NCBI RefSeq assembly: GCF_029894165.1
Contig: NZ_JARXXU010000001.1
Location: 682,001-746,000, forward strand
DNA: 64,000 bases
Direction of reading: 5' to 3'
From: Aurantimicrobium minutum
Lineage (GTDB): Bacteria > Actinomycetota > Actinomycetes > Actinomycetales > Microbacteriaceae
Shown here: piece by piece, positions 44,974-54,566 of the stretch
Layout: each line of letters begins with the position of its first letter
Position numbering within the stretch: position 1 is the first letter of the stretch
The notes under the pieces: model-generated
What the model saw: the letters and a program-made list of their open reading frames with translations, nothing else
Database searches by the model: none
Told to the model about the DNA's origin: nothing
Made by a program: the position numbers and the translations under genes

Positions 44974-46413
44974 CTATCCGCCGGCGTTCGCGTGACGCTC
45001 GAGGAAGCTATACAGCTCGGTCTCCTCCACGCCGGGGAATGTTCCGGACGGCAGGGGAGAGAGCACGTGGGCGTGCATGCGGGCGCTCGGCCACGCTTTG
45101 CCTTCCCACCGTGCGCTGAGGTTTTCTTCCGGTACCTTGCAGCAGTTCTCGTTAGGACAGGTCGACACCTGACGCTTGTCCGTGTCGCGTCCACGGAACC
45201 ACTTGGCATCGTCGAAGGGAACTCCCACACTGATCGAGAATTCTTCCTTCTCGCCCGTACCGGTCTGGGTGGAATCCCAGAACGTGCCACTGGGGGTATC
45301 GGTGTATTGGTAGAACTCGTTGGTGCGATTGGTCCGATCAAATGCCACACGTGAAGGCCACTTGCGACACACAACCTGTCCTTCGATCGAACCGCTGGGG
45401 TCCGCGGGAATCTTGAGGCCATCGTTTTCGTAGCCACGGAAAATACCTTCACCCTGATTCACGCGCAGGAAGTGGGTGCGCAGGCCGAGGTGCTCGGTGG
45501 CGAGGTTCGTAAATCGCAGCGCTGCTGCTTCGTGCGTCACCCCGAACGCATCGCGGAAGTCTTCGATGGCGATGTTGCGTTCTTTTTTGGCGTTCTGCAG
45601 GAATGCCACCGAGGCCGTAATGGGCATCAGGCAGGCGGCGGCGAAGTAGTTGATTTCAAGGCGCTGGAGCAGGAACTCGGCGTAGTTGTTGGGTTTTGTG
45701 TGATCGAGCAGTCGGTGTGCAATGGCCTGGAGTGCCATCGCCCGCAGTCCGTGACCGCCCGGAATCGAGGCAGGAGGGAGATAGATGCGCCCGTTAGCCA
45801 AGTCTGTGATGGACCTGGCGGAGTTCGGTAGGTCATCCACGAAGATGAGTTCGAAGCCGACATTGTTTGCCATCTCTGCCACGGTGCGGTGCATGAGGGC
45901 ACCCGATTCGTGTCCGGACTTCTTGACCAGGTCTTCAGCCAGTACATCGAGTTCGGGCAGGTAGTTGTTTTTTTCCCGCATGATGGCTTGCAGTTCGGTG
46001 TTGGCGCGGCGTGCTTCTTCGGGGGTGGCGATGGATTGGCGGTTCTTCCGTTCCATTTCTTTGTGCATCCCCACGATGGCTTCCAGAGCGTCATCACTCA
46101 GGCCTTTCGTGCTGCGCACGATCGGCAGATTGAGGGAAGTGTAGAGCTCGCTGCGCTGCAGACGCTCGAGTTCAATCTCGAGTTCCGATCGGCGGTCAGG
46201 CGCCTCGGTGCTCAGCAGTTCCGGCACGCTGACATTCACCGTGGCGGCAATAGCGTTGAGAACGGAGAGCTTGGGTTCGCGTTTGCCGTTCTCGATCAGG
46301 GAGAGCTGGCTGGGCACAACGCCGACGGCGTCGCCCAGCTGTTCGAGGGTCATGCCCGTCTGTGTACGAAAATGTTTGATTCGTTTGCCGAGAATCATCA
46401 TGTCGTTTGCCAT
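44974..46413 (-). CDS. ramB: RamB-like XRE-family regulator of acetate/short-chain fatty acid metabolism
   Basis: A 479-aa regulator with an N-terminal XRE helix-turn-helix (residues about 9-62: RIKHFRTQTGMTLEQLGDAVGVVPSQLSLIENGK). The middle domain is related to ImmA/IrrE, but the zincin motif is degenerate (AIAHRLLDH instead of HExxH). The C-terminal DUF2083-type domain has cysteine clusters (VVCRKW, CPNENCC). This architecture is that of RamB, which in corynebacteria represses acetate-activation and glyoxylate genes. It is divergent from pckG across 135 bp, so gluconeogenesis is its likely local target. Confidence 0.88.
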   Translation of the reverse strand: MANDMMILGKRIKHFRTQTGMTLEQLGDAVGVVPSQLSLIENGKREPKLSVLNAIAATVNVSVPELLSTEAPDRRSELEIELERLQRSELYTSLNLPIVRSTKGLSDDALEAIVGMHKEMERKNRQSIATPEEARRANTELQAIMREKNNYLPELDVLAEDLVKKSGHESGALMHRTVAEMANNVGFELIFVDDLPNSARSITDLANGRIYLPPASIPGGHGLRAMALQAIAHRLLDHTKPNNYAEFLLQRLEINYFAAACLMPITASVAFLQNAKKERNIAIEDFRDAFGVTHEAAALRFTNLATEHLGLRTHFLRVNQGEGIFRGYENDGLKIPADPSGSIEGQVVCRKWPSRVAFDRTNRTNEFYQYTDTPSGTFWDSTQTGTGEKEEFSISVGVPFDDAKWFRGRDTDKRQVSTCPNENCCKVPEENLSARWEGKAWPSARMHAHVLSPLPSGTFPGVEETELYSFLERHANAGG

Positions 46414-46427
46414 TTATTAACTATATG

Positions 46428-46448
46428 AGAAAAACAGCGATTTTTTCT
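46428..46448. promoter_or_regulatory. Inverted repeat in the ramB/pckG promoter region
   Basis: AGAAAAA, 7 nt, TTTTTCT, 14 bp from the ramB start. Candidate operator for autoregulation or pckG control. A/T tracts can pair by chance, so the call is weak. Confidence 0.3.
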
Positions 46449-46548
46449 AGGCAAAAAGGTGTATTTGTCCTATTCGGCTGGGTCAGAATTGAATTATCAC
46501 CAAGTTTTCGCCCTCGGAAACTCGCTGATCGAGACAAAGGAGACTCAG

Positions 46549-48423
46549 ATGTCGATCGCAGACCTCACTCACACCGAGCCCGTAGCTCAGTCTGAGGTGC
46601 CCATCGCAACTGAACTCAATGCACCTCCCTTCGTGACACAGCGTGCGCTGTTGCACTGGGTTGCTGACATTGCCAAGCTGACCAAGCCCGAGCGCATCGA
46701 ATGGTGCGACGGCTCAGACGCCGAGTGGACCCGCCTCACTCAGCTCATGGTTGACGCTGGCTCGATGCTTCCACTAAACCCCGCCAAGCGCCCCAATAGC
46801 TACCTGGTTCGCTCCGACCCCGACGATGTCGCACGTGTCGAGGACCGCACATTCATTTGCTCCGTCAACGAAGCCGATGCAGGCCCCACCAACAACTGGC
46901 GTAATCCCGATGAGATGAGCGCAGAGCTCAAAGGTCTCTTCGATGGTTCCATGCGTGGACGCACCATGTATGTCGTTCCTTTCTCCATGGGCCCCTACGG
47001 CGGACCTATCTCTCAGGTAGGAATCCAGCTGACGGACTCGCCCTACGCTGTGCTCAACATGCGCATCATGACCCGCATGGGCTTTGATGCACTGGCGCAG
47101 ATCGATGACACCACCCCCTGGGTTCCTGCCGTTCACTCGGTCGGTGCACCCCTGGTGGATGCAACAGGCAGCCGTATCGAGGACGTGGCGTGGCCATCCA
47201 ACTCGACCAAGTACATTTGCCACTTCCCTGAATCTCGTGAAATCTGGTCCTACGGTTCTGGATACGGCGGAAACGCACTGCTGTCCAAGAAGTGCTTCGC
47301 TCTGCGCATCGGATCCTTTATGGGTCTGCAGGAAGGCTGGCTCGCAGAGCACATGCTCATCCTGAAGCTCACCTCGCCCCAGGGCAAGGCGTACCACATG
47401 GCTGCCGCATTCCCTTCGGCCTGTGGCAAGACTAACCTCGCCATGCTCAGCCCCACCGTCCCCGGCTGGAAGGCCGAGACCATCGGTGATGACATTGCGT
47501 GGCTGCGCCCCGGAACCGACGGTCGTCTGTTCGCCATCAACCCCGAAGCTGGTTTCTTTGGTGTTGCTCCTGGTACCGGTGAAAAGACCAACCCCGTCGC
47601 CATGGAAACCGTGAGCTCCAACACCATCTTCACTAACGTGGCCCTCACCGATGACGGCGACGTCTGGTGGGAAGGCATGACCGAGGCAACTCCTGATCAC
47701 CTCATCGACTGGCGAGGACAGGACTGGACTCCTGACGCAGGTCGTCCCGCCGCACACCCCAACTCACGTTTCACGGTGCCCATCCAGCAGTGCCCCACGC
47801 TGTCGGATGAATGGTACGAGAACGCCGGCGTTCCTCTGGATGCCATTATCTTCGGCGGCCGCCGTGCGACCAACATTCCACTCGTTGCCGAAGCCTTCGG
47901 CTGGCAGCACGGTGTTTTCATCGGTGCCACCATGTCGAGCGAGCAGACGGCAGCAGCAGAAGGAACCGTGGGCGATCTGCGCCGCGACCCCTTCGCCATG
48001 CTTCCTTTCTGCGGCTACAACATGGCTGACTACTGGGGTCACTGGCTCGAGATTGGCGCGCAGCTCGGCGACAAGGCTCCCCGTATCTTCCAGGTCAATT
48101 GGTTCCGTAAAGATGCCGATGGTTCCTTCCTCTGGCCTGGATTCGGTGAGAACTCTCGTGTTCTCGAGTGGATTGCTCGCCGCGTTGACGGTGATGTGGC
48201 AACCGAGGATGCTCCTATGGGCCGCGTCCCCGCTGCCGGCACTTTCAACCTCGAGGGTCTCGACGTCTCAGACGAATCCATGGAGAAGCTCTTCCACGTG
48301 GACCGCAATATGTGGACCGCCGAGTGCGATCTGACCGAGGAATACTTCGAACAGTTTGGTGATCGCGTTCCTGACGCGCTCATCGCAGAGCTGGCTCAGC
48401 TACGAGGACGTCTCACCACGTAG
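46549..48423 (+). CDS. pckG: Phosphoenolpyruvate carboxykinase (GTP)
   Basis: Interconverts oxaloacetate and PEP with GTP, the gateway of gluconeogenesis. The start is the ATG at 46549 with AAAGGAG upstream (624 aa); the upstream in-frame stretch is promoter. The P-loop [13 protein letters not shown] lies near residue 288 and contains the hyper-reactive cysteine of GTP-type enzymes. [18 protein letters not shown] and [11 protein letters not shown] are nucleotide- and metal-site signatures. The divergent RamB-like gene suggests carbon-source control. Confidence 0.97.
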   Translation: MSIADLTHTEPVAQSEVPIATELNAPPFVTQRALLHWVADIAKLTKPERIEWCDGSDAEWTRLTQLMVDAGSMLPLNPAKRPNSYLVRSDPDDVARVEDRTFICSVNEADAGPTNNWRNPDEMSAELKGLFDGSMRGRTMYVVPFSMGPYGGPISQVGIQLTDSPYAVLNMRIMTRMGFDALAQIDDTTPWVPAVHSVGAPLVDATGSRIEDVAWPSNSTKYICHFPESREIWSYGSGYGGNALLSKKCFALRIGSFMGLQEGWLAEHMLILKLTSPQGKAYHMAAAFPSACGKTNLAMLSPTVPGWKAETIGDDIAWLRPGTDGRLFAINPEAGFFGVAPGTGEKTNPVAMETVSSNTIFTNVALTDDGDVWWEGMTEATPDHLIDWRGQDWTPDAGRPAAHPNSRFTVPIQQCPTLSDEWYENAGVPLDAIIFGGRRATNIPLVAEAFGWQHGVFIGATMSSEQTAAAEGTVGDLRRDPFAMLPFCGYNMADYWGHWLEIGAQLGDKAPRIFQVNWFRKDADGSFLWPGFGENSRVLEWIARRVDGDVATEDAPMGRVPAAGTFNLEGLDVSDESMEKLFHVDRNMWTAECDLTEEYFEQFGDRVPDALIAELAQLRGRLTT

Positions 48424-48438
48424 ATATCTGGGCCAAAA

Positions 48439-48456
48439 CCGACATTTTTTTGTCGG
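48439..48456. other. Hairpin after pckG with a T6 loop
   Basis: CCGACA TTTTTT TGTCGG, 16 bp after the pckG stop. It lacks a following T-tract on the plus strand, so it is not a classical terminator. It could be a processing or protein-binding site. Confidence 0.35.
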
Positions 48457-48526
48457 ACGAGTGAACCGAGCCTGTTGTCTCTCAGACTCGGTGAGAGGAT
48501 GGGGCTGAACATCTGGAGGGAAACTG

Positions 48527-48955
48527 ATGACCAGCCCCATCCTCTCCTCACTTCGAGGAGCGGCTAGCCGCCGTTATCGGGTCGCCATCTGGATCGCCCG
48601 TGTTCTGGCTCTCGCCGTGACGGCGTTGTATTCCTTCGCCTGGTGGGAAGAATCTTCCGCACGGCAGGATCCCCTGTTGGGGGGTGCGGTCACCACCGAT
48701 GTGTTCTACGCCTGGGCCATCTGGACCCACTTACTCCCGGCCATTGCCCTTCTTGTTTTCACCATCGTGGGGTGGAACCGTCCAGGAATAGGAAGTGTCG
48801 GCTTTGCGCTCTTCGCTTTCCTGCAAATGTTTAGTGTCGGCTCCGAGTGGATGTACATCCCCATCGTCGCCGCACCAGGGTTGATCGTGGCCATTGCGTT
48901 CGTCACGTCTTACCGCTGGGGAATGATTGACCAACTCCGAGGGAGAACAGCGTGA
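48527..48955 (+). CDS. Small four-helix membrane protein, unknown function
   Basis: A 142-aa protein not recognised beyond being an integral membrane protein. Hydrophobic segments lie at about 20-40, 62-82, 88-106 and 112-130. The N-terminus is basic (RRYR) and cytoplasmic by the positive-inside rule. GGAGGGAAACTG precedes the ATG. The stop overlaps the mazG GTG start (GTGA), so it is translationally coupled to mazG. Confidence 0.75.
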   Translation: MTSPILSSLRGAASRRYRVAIWIARVLALAVTALYSFAWWEESSARQDPLLGGAVTTDVFYAWAIWTHLLPAIALLVFTIVGWNRPGIGSVGFALFAFLQMFSVGSEWMYIPIVAAPGLIVAIAFVTSYRWGMIDQLRGRTA

Positions 48956-49608
48956 GCACGCACGACGAAACCACCCCGAGCAAGCTCGATGAACTTATCG
49001 AGGTCATGGCGGTACTACGTGCACCCGGTGGCTGCCCCTGGGATGCCGAGCAAACCCACGAATCTTTGATCAAGTACTTGGTCGAAGAGACCTACGAGCT
49101 CATCGATGCCATCGAGTCAGGCAACCGTGAGGAAATGATCGAAGAGCTCGGTGACGTGCTCTATCAAGTCATATTCCATGCAGACCTTGCGTCGAACACC
49201 CCGGGTGAAGAATTCGACATCCAAGATGTCGCCGCCCACATGACCGCCAAGATGGTGGGTCGTCACCCTCACGTGTTTGGCGAGAACAAACTCGAAACCG
49301 CCGAGGATGTCATGCAAGTGTGGGACGAACTCAAAAAGGTAGAGAAGCCAGGTCGTACCTCCACACTCGACGGCATCCCACAGTCCATGCCCGCGCTCGC
49401 GCTCGCCGAGAAACTTCTCGGCAAAGCTGAAAAGGTCGGCTTAGACAAGCAGCACCTGCCCGATCCACCCATCTGGGCAGACGAGGATGAAGTCGGCAGC
49501 ATTCTGCTGAGCATCGTGTCCTCTGCCCGCGAGCAGGGAATTGACGCAGAGAAAGCACTGCGCGTGCGGTTGCGTGAACTGCAGGAAGACATTCGAGAGG
49601 CAGAATAG
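48952..49608 (+). CDS. mazG: Nucleoside triphosphate pyrophosphohydrolase MazG
   Basis: Hydrolyses (d)NTPs to monophosphates, cleaning aberrant nucleotides. It has 218 aa, one MazG domain plus a C-terminal remnant, shorter than E. coli MazG. CPWD at 28-31 and the metal-binding EExxE (E45, E46, E49 in LVEETYELIDAI) with EELGDVLYQ (D68) are present. The GTG start overlaps the upstream membrane-protein stop. It is followed 4 bp later by hisS. Confidence 0.94.
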   Translation: MSTHDETTPSKLDELIEVMAVLRAPGGCPWDAEQTHESLIKYLVEETYELIDAIESGNREEMIEELGDVLYQVIFHADLASNTPGEEFDIQDVAAHMTAKMVGRHPHVFGENKLETAEDVMQVWDELKKVEKPGRTSTLDGIPQSMPALALAEKLLGKAEKVGLDKQHLPDPPIWADEDEVGSILLSIVSSAREQGIDAEKALRVRLRELQEDIREAE

Positions 49609-49612
49609 ATAC

Positions 49613-50920
49613 ATGGCTCGTGACGTCTCCCCTCCCCGTGGCATGCGGGATTTTCTGCCCGCTGATAAGGCCAAGCGCGAACGCGCTTTGCGGACCATAC
49701 GGGGGGTCTATGCCAGCCATGGGTTTGAGGAAATCGAGACGCCAGTCGTCGAAGACTTTGACCGTCTGCACTCTGGCCTCGGTGGGGATAACGAAAAGCT
49801 TGCCTTCAGCGTGCTTAAGCGCGGACTGGATAAGGACGCTCTCGAAGCAGCAGCGAACTCCGGTGATGCGCACGATCTCGCAGATCTGGGGCTGCGCTTT
49901 GACTTGACCGTTCCCCTGGCGCGCTTTTATGCCAGCCATCGTGCTGAGTTGCCTACTGTGTTTCGTGCGATTCAGATAGCCCCCGTGTGGCGGGCAGAGC
50001 GCCCCCAGAAGGGGCGCTACCGCCAGTTTGTGCAGTGTGACATCGACATCATTGGGGAAGGGAGCCAGCTTGCCGAGGTCGAACTCATCACGGCCACTTC
50101 CGCGGTGCTCTCGACGCTGGGGCTGCAGGGCTGCACCATTCGGATCAACGACCGCCGTATTCTGGCAGGCATCTTGCACTACTGCGGTTTTGCCGAAGAA
50201 CGATTTGGTTCTGCCCTGATCTCCATTGACAAGCTCGACAAGATCGGTGCTGCCGGCGTCGTGGCAGAACTTTCCGAGACCGGCCCTGATGCAGCTGCAG
50301 TTCTGGGCGGACTGCTGGAGCGCATTGAACCGCACCTTGCCTCCGGGGGAGTGCCGATGACTACCGCCGATATTCTCTCGGTGCTCCCTGACGGTATTGA
50401 TCCCGATGCTGTGGCGGATCTGGAATCACTGGCTGCGGCATTGACCCAGCTCCCCGACGGTGTTGAAGTTCGCTTCGATCCCACCCTGGTTCGTGGCATG
50501 GGGTATTACACCGGCACCATCTTCGAGATTGCACACCCTGAATCTGGCTCCTCTGTCGGCGGGGGTGGTCGCTATGACGGCATGATTGGTCGATTCCTCG
50601 GCCAAGATGTTCCCGCTGCTGGATTCTCTATTGGTTTTGAGCGCATCGTGGATCTCATTGATGTCGACGACGCTGCTGCCTCCGACAGTGTCGTGCTCGT
50701 TCACGATGCTGTACTAGACAGTGCGGACTTGTCTCTGAGTACCTTAATCGGGATCAAGGCGGAGCTCATTGCTGCCGGGAAGCGTGTTCGACTGGAAAAG
50801 AAGGTCAAGAACCTCACCCCCGTGCTCGATCGTGCCCGCGACGCCGGCTTTGGAACATTTGCCTTTGTTTCTGCGGAGACTACGAGTGCCACCGACCTGG
50901 TATTCAAGGACCTCGCCTAG
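49613..50920 (+). CDS. hisS: Histidyl-tRNA synthetase
   Basis: Class II synthetase, 435 aa from the ATG at 49613 (MARDVSPPRGMRDF); a longer upstream frame lies inside mazG and is rejected. Motif 2 (FRAIQIAPVWRAERPQKGRYRQFVQ), the histidine-A signature (LVRGMGYYTGTIFEI) and motif 3 (AGFSIGFERI) are present, followed by the anticodon-binding domain. Gene order mazG-hisS-eno is compact. Confidence 0.95.
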   Translation: MARDVSPPRGMRDFLPADKAKRERALRTIRGVYASHGFEEIETPVVEDFDRLHSGLGGDNEKLAFSVLKRGLDKDALEAAANSGDAHDLADLGLRFDLTVPLARFYASHRAELPTVFRAIQIAPVWRAERPQKGRYRQFVQCDIDIIGEGSQLAEVELITATSAVLSTLGLQGCTIRINDRRILAGILHYCGFAEERFGSALISIDKLDKIGAAGVVAELSETGPDAAAVLGGLLERIEPHLASGGVPMTTADILSVLPDGIDPDAVADLESLAAALTQLPDGVEVRFDPTLVRGMGYYTGTIFEIAHPESGSSVGGGGRYDGMIGRFLGQDVPAAGFSIGFERIVDLIDVDDAAASDSVVLVHDAVLDSADLSLSTLIGIKAELIAAGKRVRLEKKVKNLTPVLDRARDAGFGTFAFVSAETTSATDLVFKDLA

Positions 50921-50926
50921 AATTAG

Positions 50927-52258
<1,332 letters not shown>

Positions 52259-52275
52259 GACCCCAACGGCCCTGT

Positions 52276-52779
52276 ATGGCTCAGAAAAACGTTCGCGTTC
52301 GGAAGGTTCCGGTGTCTTTGGTCACCGGAACCACGAAAGCGGGCGTCTGGTTAGGCAGTATTCGCCTTTCCGGATTCTCTTTCCTCATCATGGGGCTCGT
52401 TCTTCTGGGGGTTTTGGTGCTGGCGCCCCAGCTGAAGATTGTGGTGGAACAGCGCCAGGTGATTGCAGATTTACAAGCCGAGGCGGATCTCAAGACGTCA
52501 CAACTGACCGATCTGGAAAAGCAACGTGCTCGCTGGGATGACCCCGCGTATGTGCGTGCACAGGCACGCGACCGCCTGTATTACGTCATGCCGGGCGAGA
52601 TCAGTTACTTGGTCATCAACGACGCCACGATTGACGGGCTCAAGCGGGAAAAAGCCACGGCGTCTGTGCAAAACACCAACACGGACTGGGTTGCCGGTCT
52701 GCTCAAATCATTCCTCGTTGCGGGCTTGGGAACACCCACCCCCGAGCAAGTTCAACCTACCCCTGCACCCGAAGGCTAA
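52276..52779 (+). CDS. ftsB: Septum formation initiator FtsB/DivIC
   Basis: Bitopic division protein of 167 aa. It has a basic cytoplasmic N-terminus, one membrane helix (about 33-52), then an extracytoplasmic coiled coil (about 55-85, VVEQRQVIADLQAEADLKTSQL) and the WDDPAYVRAQARDRLYYVMPGE motif diagnostic for DivIC/FtsB. It links the FtsQ/FtsL complex to septal synthesis. It follows eno by 17 bp and precedes DUF501 by 2 bp. Confidence 0.92.
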   Translation: MAQKNVRVRKVPVSLVTGTTKAGVWLGSIRLSGFSFLIMGLVLLGVLVLAPQLKIVVEQRQVIADLQAEADLKTSQLTDLEKQRARWDDPAYVRAQARDRLYYVMPGEISYLVINDATIDGLKREKATASVQNTNTDWVAGLLKSFLVAGLGTPTPEQVQPTPAPEG

Positions 52780-52781
52780 AT

Positions 52782-53294
52782 ATGCGTCCCCCCTTTGAAC
52801 CAGCCAGCGACGACGACATTCGGATTGTGTCGGCGCAATTGGGGCGTCCCGCGCGCGATGTGATTGGCATCCCTGCTCGCTGTGTCTGCGGTGCACCCAC
52901 CGTCGTGGCGACCTCGCCCCGATTGTCAGACGGCACTCCGTTCCCCACTTTCTACTACCTCACCCACCCGGCTGCCACGATCGCCATGAGTGACATGGAA
53001 GCCACCCAGGTCATGGCTGAATTCACCGAGATCTTGGGAGCTGACGAAGCCATGCAGGCGCAGTACCTCGTAGCCCACGAACAGTTCATTTCCGACCGAG
53101 AAAGCATCGCGGTCGTTCCCGAGATCGAAGGTATCTCCGCCGGTGGCATGCCTGTGCGCGTGAAGTGCCTGCACGCGCTGGCAGGACATGCCTTAGCGGC
53201 AGGTCCCGGCGTGAACCCCATCGGCGACTTAGCGTTGGAGCGCTCCAGCTGGTCGCCCGAGGTGTGTCAATGCATCGACTACGACGCGGCCTAA
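52782..53294 (+). CDS. DUF501 domain protein
   Basis: A 170-aa actinobacterial family, typically placed after ftsB. Conserved features are RCVCGAP (C34, C36), a central TFYYLTHP segment, and a C-terminal RVKCLHALAGHALAAGPGVNPIGD with further Cys/His (CQCIDY). The cysteines and histidines hint at a metal site, but no function is established. Its last 25 bp overlap the start of the S8 protease gene. Confidence 0.88.
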   Translation: MRPPFEPASDDDIRIVSAQLGRPARDVIGIPARCVCGAPTVVATSPRLSDGTPFPTFYYLTHPAATIAMSDMEATQVMAEFTEILGADEAMQAQYLVAHEQFISDRESIAVVPEIEGISAGGMPVRVKCLHALAGHALAAGPGVNPIGDLALERSSWSPEVCQCIDYDAA

Positions 53295-54550
53295 CTGCCC
53301 TCGCGGTCATAGCTGCCAGCTTGCTGGCAGTCCTGCAGGCCACCCCAGCGCACGCGGATTACATCCGCGATATGGAGTACTGGCTCTCCGATTACAACTT
53401 CTACCCCGCCTGGGATGTGACCCAAGGTGATGGTGTCCTCGTCTCCGTCATAGACTCCGGCATTGGCTATGCACCGGACATCAACGCAGCCGTTGTGGGT
53501 GGGGCAGACTTTTCCGGGATTGGCTCACCCGATGGGCGCACGCCTGTGGGTGCTTCCCCGGAACATGGCACTCTCGTAGCCTCCGTGCTTGCCGGCCGGG
53601 GAACCGGCGGGGGAGCCGGGGTACTCGGAACCGCTCCCGCAGCATTGCTACTTTCTGCTTCTGTCGCCCTCGGGGTCGAGACAGAGATTTCCTCCGACGA
53701 ACAGATTGCGAACGCTATCCGCTGGTCCGTCGACCAGGGCGCAAAAGTTATCAACATGTCCCTCACCCGCAACAGCTTGGAATGGCCGCGGGGCTGGGAC
53801 GAGGCGTTTATGTATGCCTTCGAACATGACGTGGTCATCGTGGCCGCTGCCGGAAACCGCGGCACAGGAACGACCGAGGTGGGGGCGCCGGCAACTATTC
53901 CAGGTGTGCTGACCGTGGCTGGTCTTGATGCCAATGGTGAAGCCAGCTATGACGCTTCCAGTCAGGGTATTACCATCGGTGTCTCGGCGCCGGGTGAAGA
54001 CTTGGTTGGTGTGGCGCCGGGTGGTTCCTATATGAAGTGGTCTGGTTCCAGCGGTGCAGCACCCATCGTTTCGGGACTCGTGGCACTCGTCCGGGCCTCG
54101 CACCCCGAGCTCGATGCCAACAATGTCATCAACCGAATCATCACGACAGCCACCCCCGTGGACGCCGTTCCCAGCCCTATTTATGGCTACGGCAAGATCG
54201 ATGCGTATGCCGCGGTGACGGCTGATGTTCCGAGCGTGAAAGCCAATCCGCTAGGCGATTTAGCCGAATGGATTCGTCTTTATCGCCGCGGCAGCTCCAC
54301 CGGAACACCGGAGCCTTTTGATATTTCTACTGCTACCCCCGCTCCCTTGCCCTTCGATAGCGGCAACATTGCAGGGCTTCCCACCTGGTATCAGGTAACC
54401 AGCGTGGGTGTTCCATTATTGTTTTTCGCCGGATTCGGTACGATTGTAGTTATCGGGTACATCGCAGTGACCCGGAGAATTCGTTCTGTCTCTGTTCCAC
54501 CCAGTACCTCCCTCGAAACAGACGACACAACCCCACCCCCGAATGCTTAG
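53270..54550 (+). CDS. Membrane-anchored subtilisin-like serine protease (S8, mycosin-like layout)
   Basis: A 426-aa exported protease starting at the ATG at 53270 (MHRLRRGLTAL...), inside the end of DUF501. It has a signal peptide cut after about residue 29 (AHA-D), a catalytic triad D62 (VIDSGIG), H99 (PEHGTLVAS) and S261 (GSSGAAP), with oxyanion N196 (AAGN). A Ser/Thr/Pro linker is followed by one C-terminal membrane helix (about 378-400) and a cytoplasmic tail. That layout is the one seen in MycP proteases of type VII secretion, but no ESX genes are in the window, and its substrates are unknown. It overlaps ndh's region only by untranslated bases. Confidence 0.88.
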   Translation: MHRLRRGLTALAVIAASLLAVLQATPAHADYIRDMEYWLSDYNFYPAWDVTQGDGVLVSVIDSGIGYAPDINAAVVGGADFSGIGSPDGRTPVGASPEHGTLVASVLAGRGTGGGAGVLGTAPAALLLSASVALGVETEISSDEQIANAIRWSVDQGAKVINMSLTRNSLEWPRGWDEAFMYAFEHDVVIVAAAGNRGTGTTEVGAPATIPGVLTVAGLDANGEASYDASSQGITIGVSAPGEDLVGVAPGGSYMKWSGSSGAAPIVSGLVALVRASHPELDANNVINRIITTATPVDAVPSPIYGYGKIDAYAAVTADVPSVKANPLGDLAEWIRLYRRGSSTGTPEPFDISTATPAPLPFDSGNIAGLPTWYQVTSVGVPLLFFAGFGTIVVIGYIAVTRRIRSVSVPPSTSLETDDTTPPPNA

Positions 54551-54566
54551 CAGGAGACGTATTACT

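Noticed and set aside
46774-47757. A 327-codon open frame antisense to pckG
   Set aside because: Long antisense frames are expected from biased codons of a highly expressed gene; nothing in the protein looks real.
49331-50335. A 334-codon open frame antisense to mazG/hisS
   Set aside because: It crosses two well-supported genes, has no SD, and its translation resembles no family.
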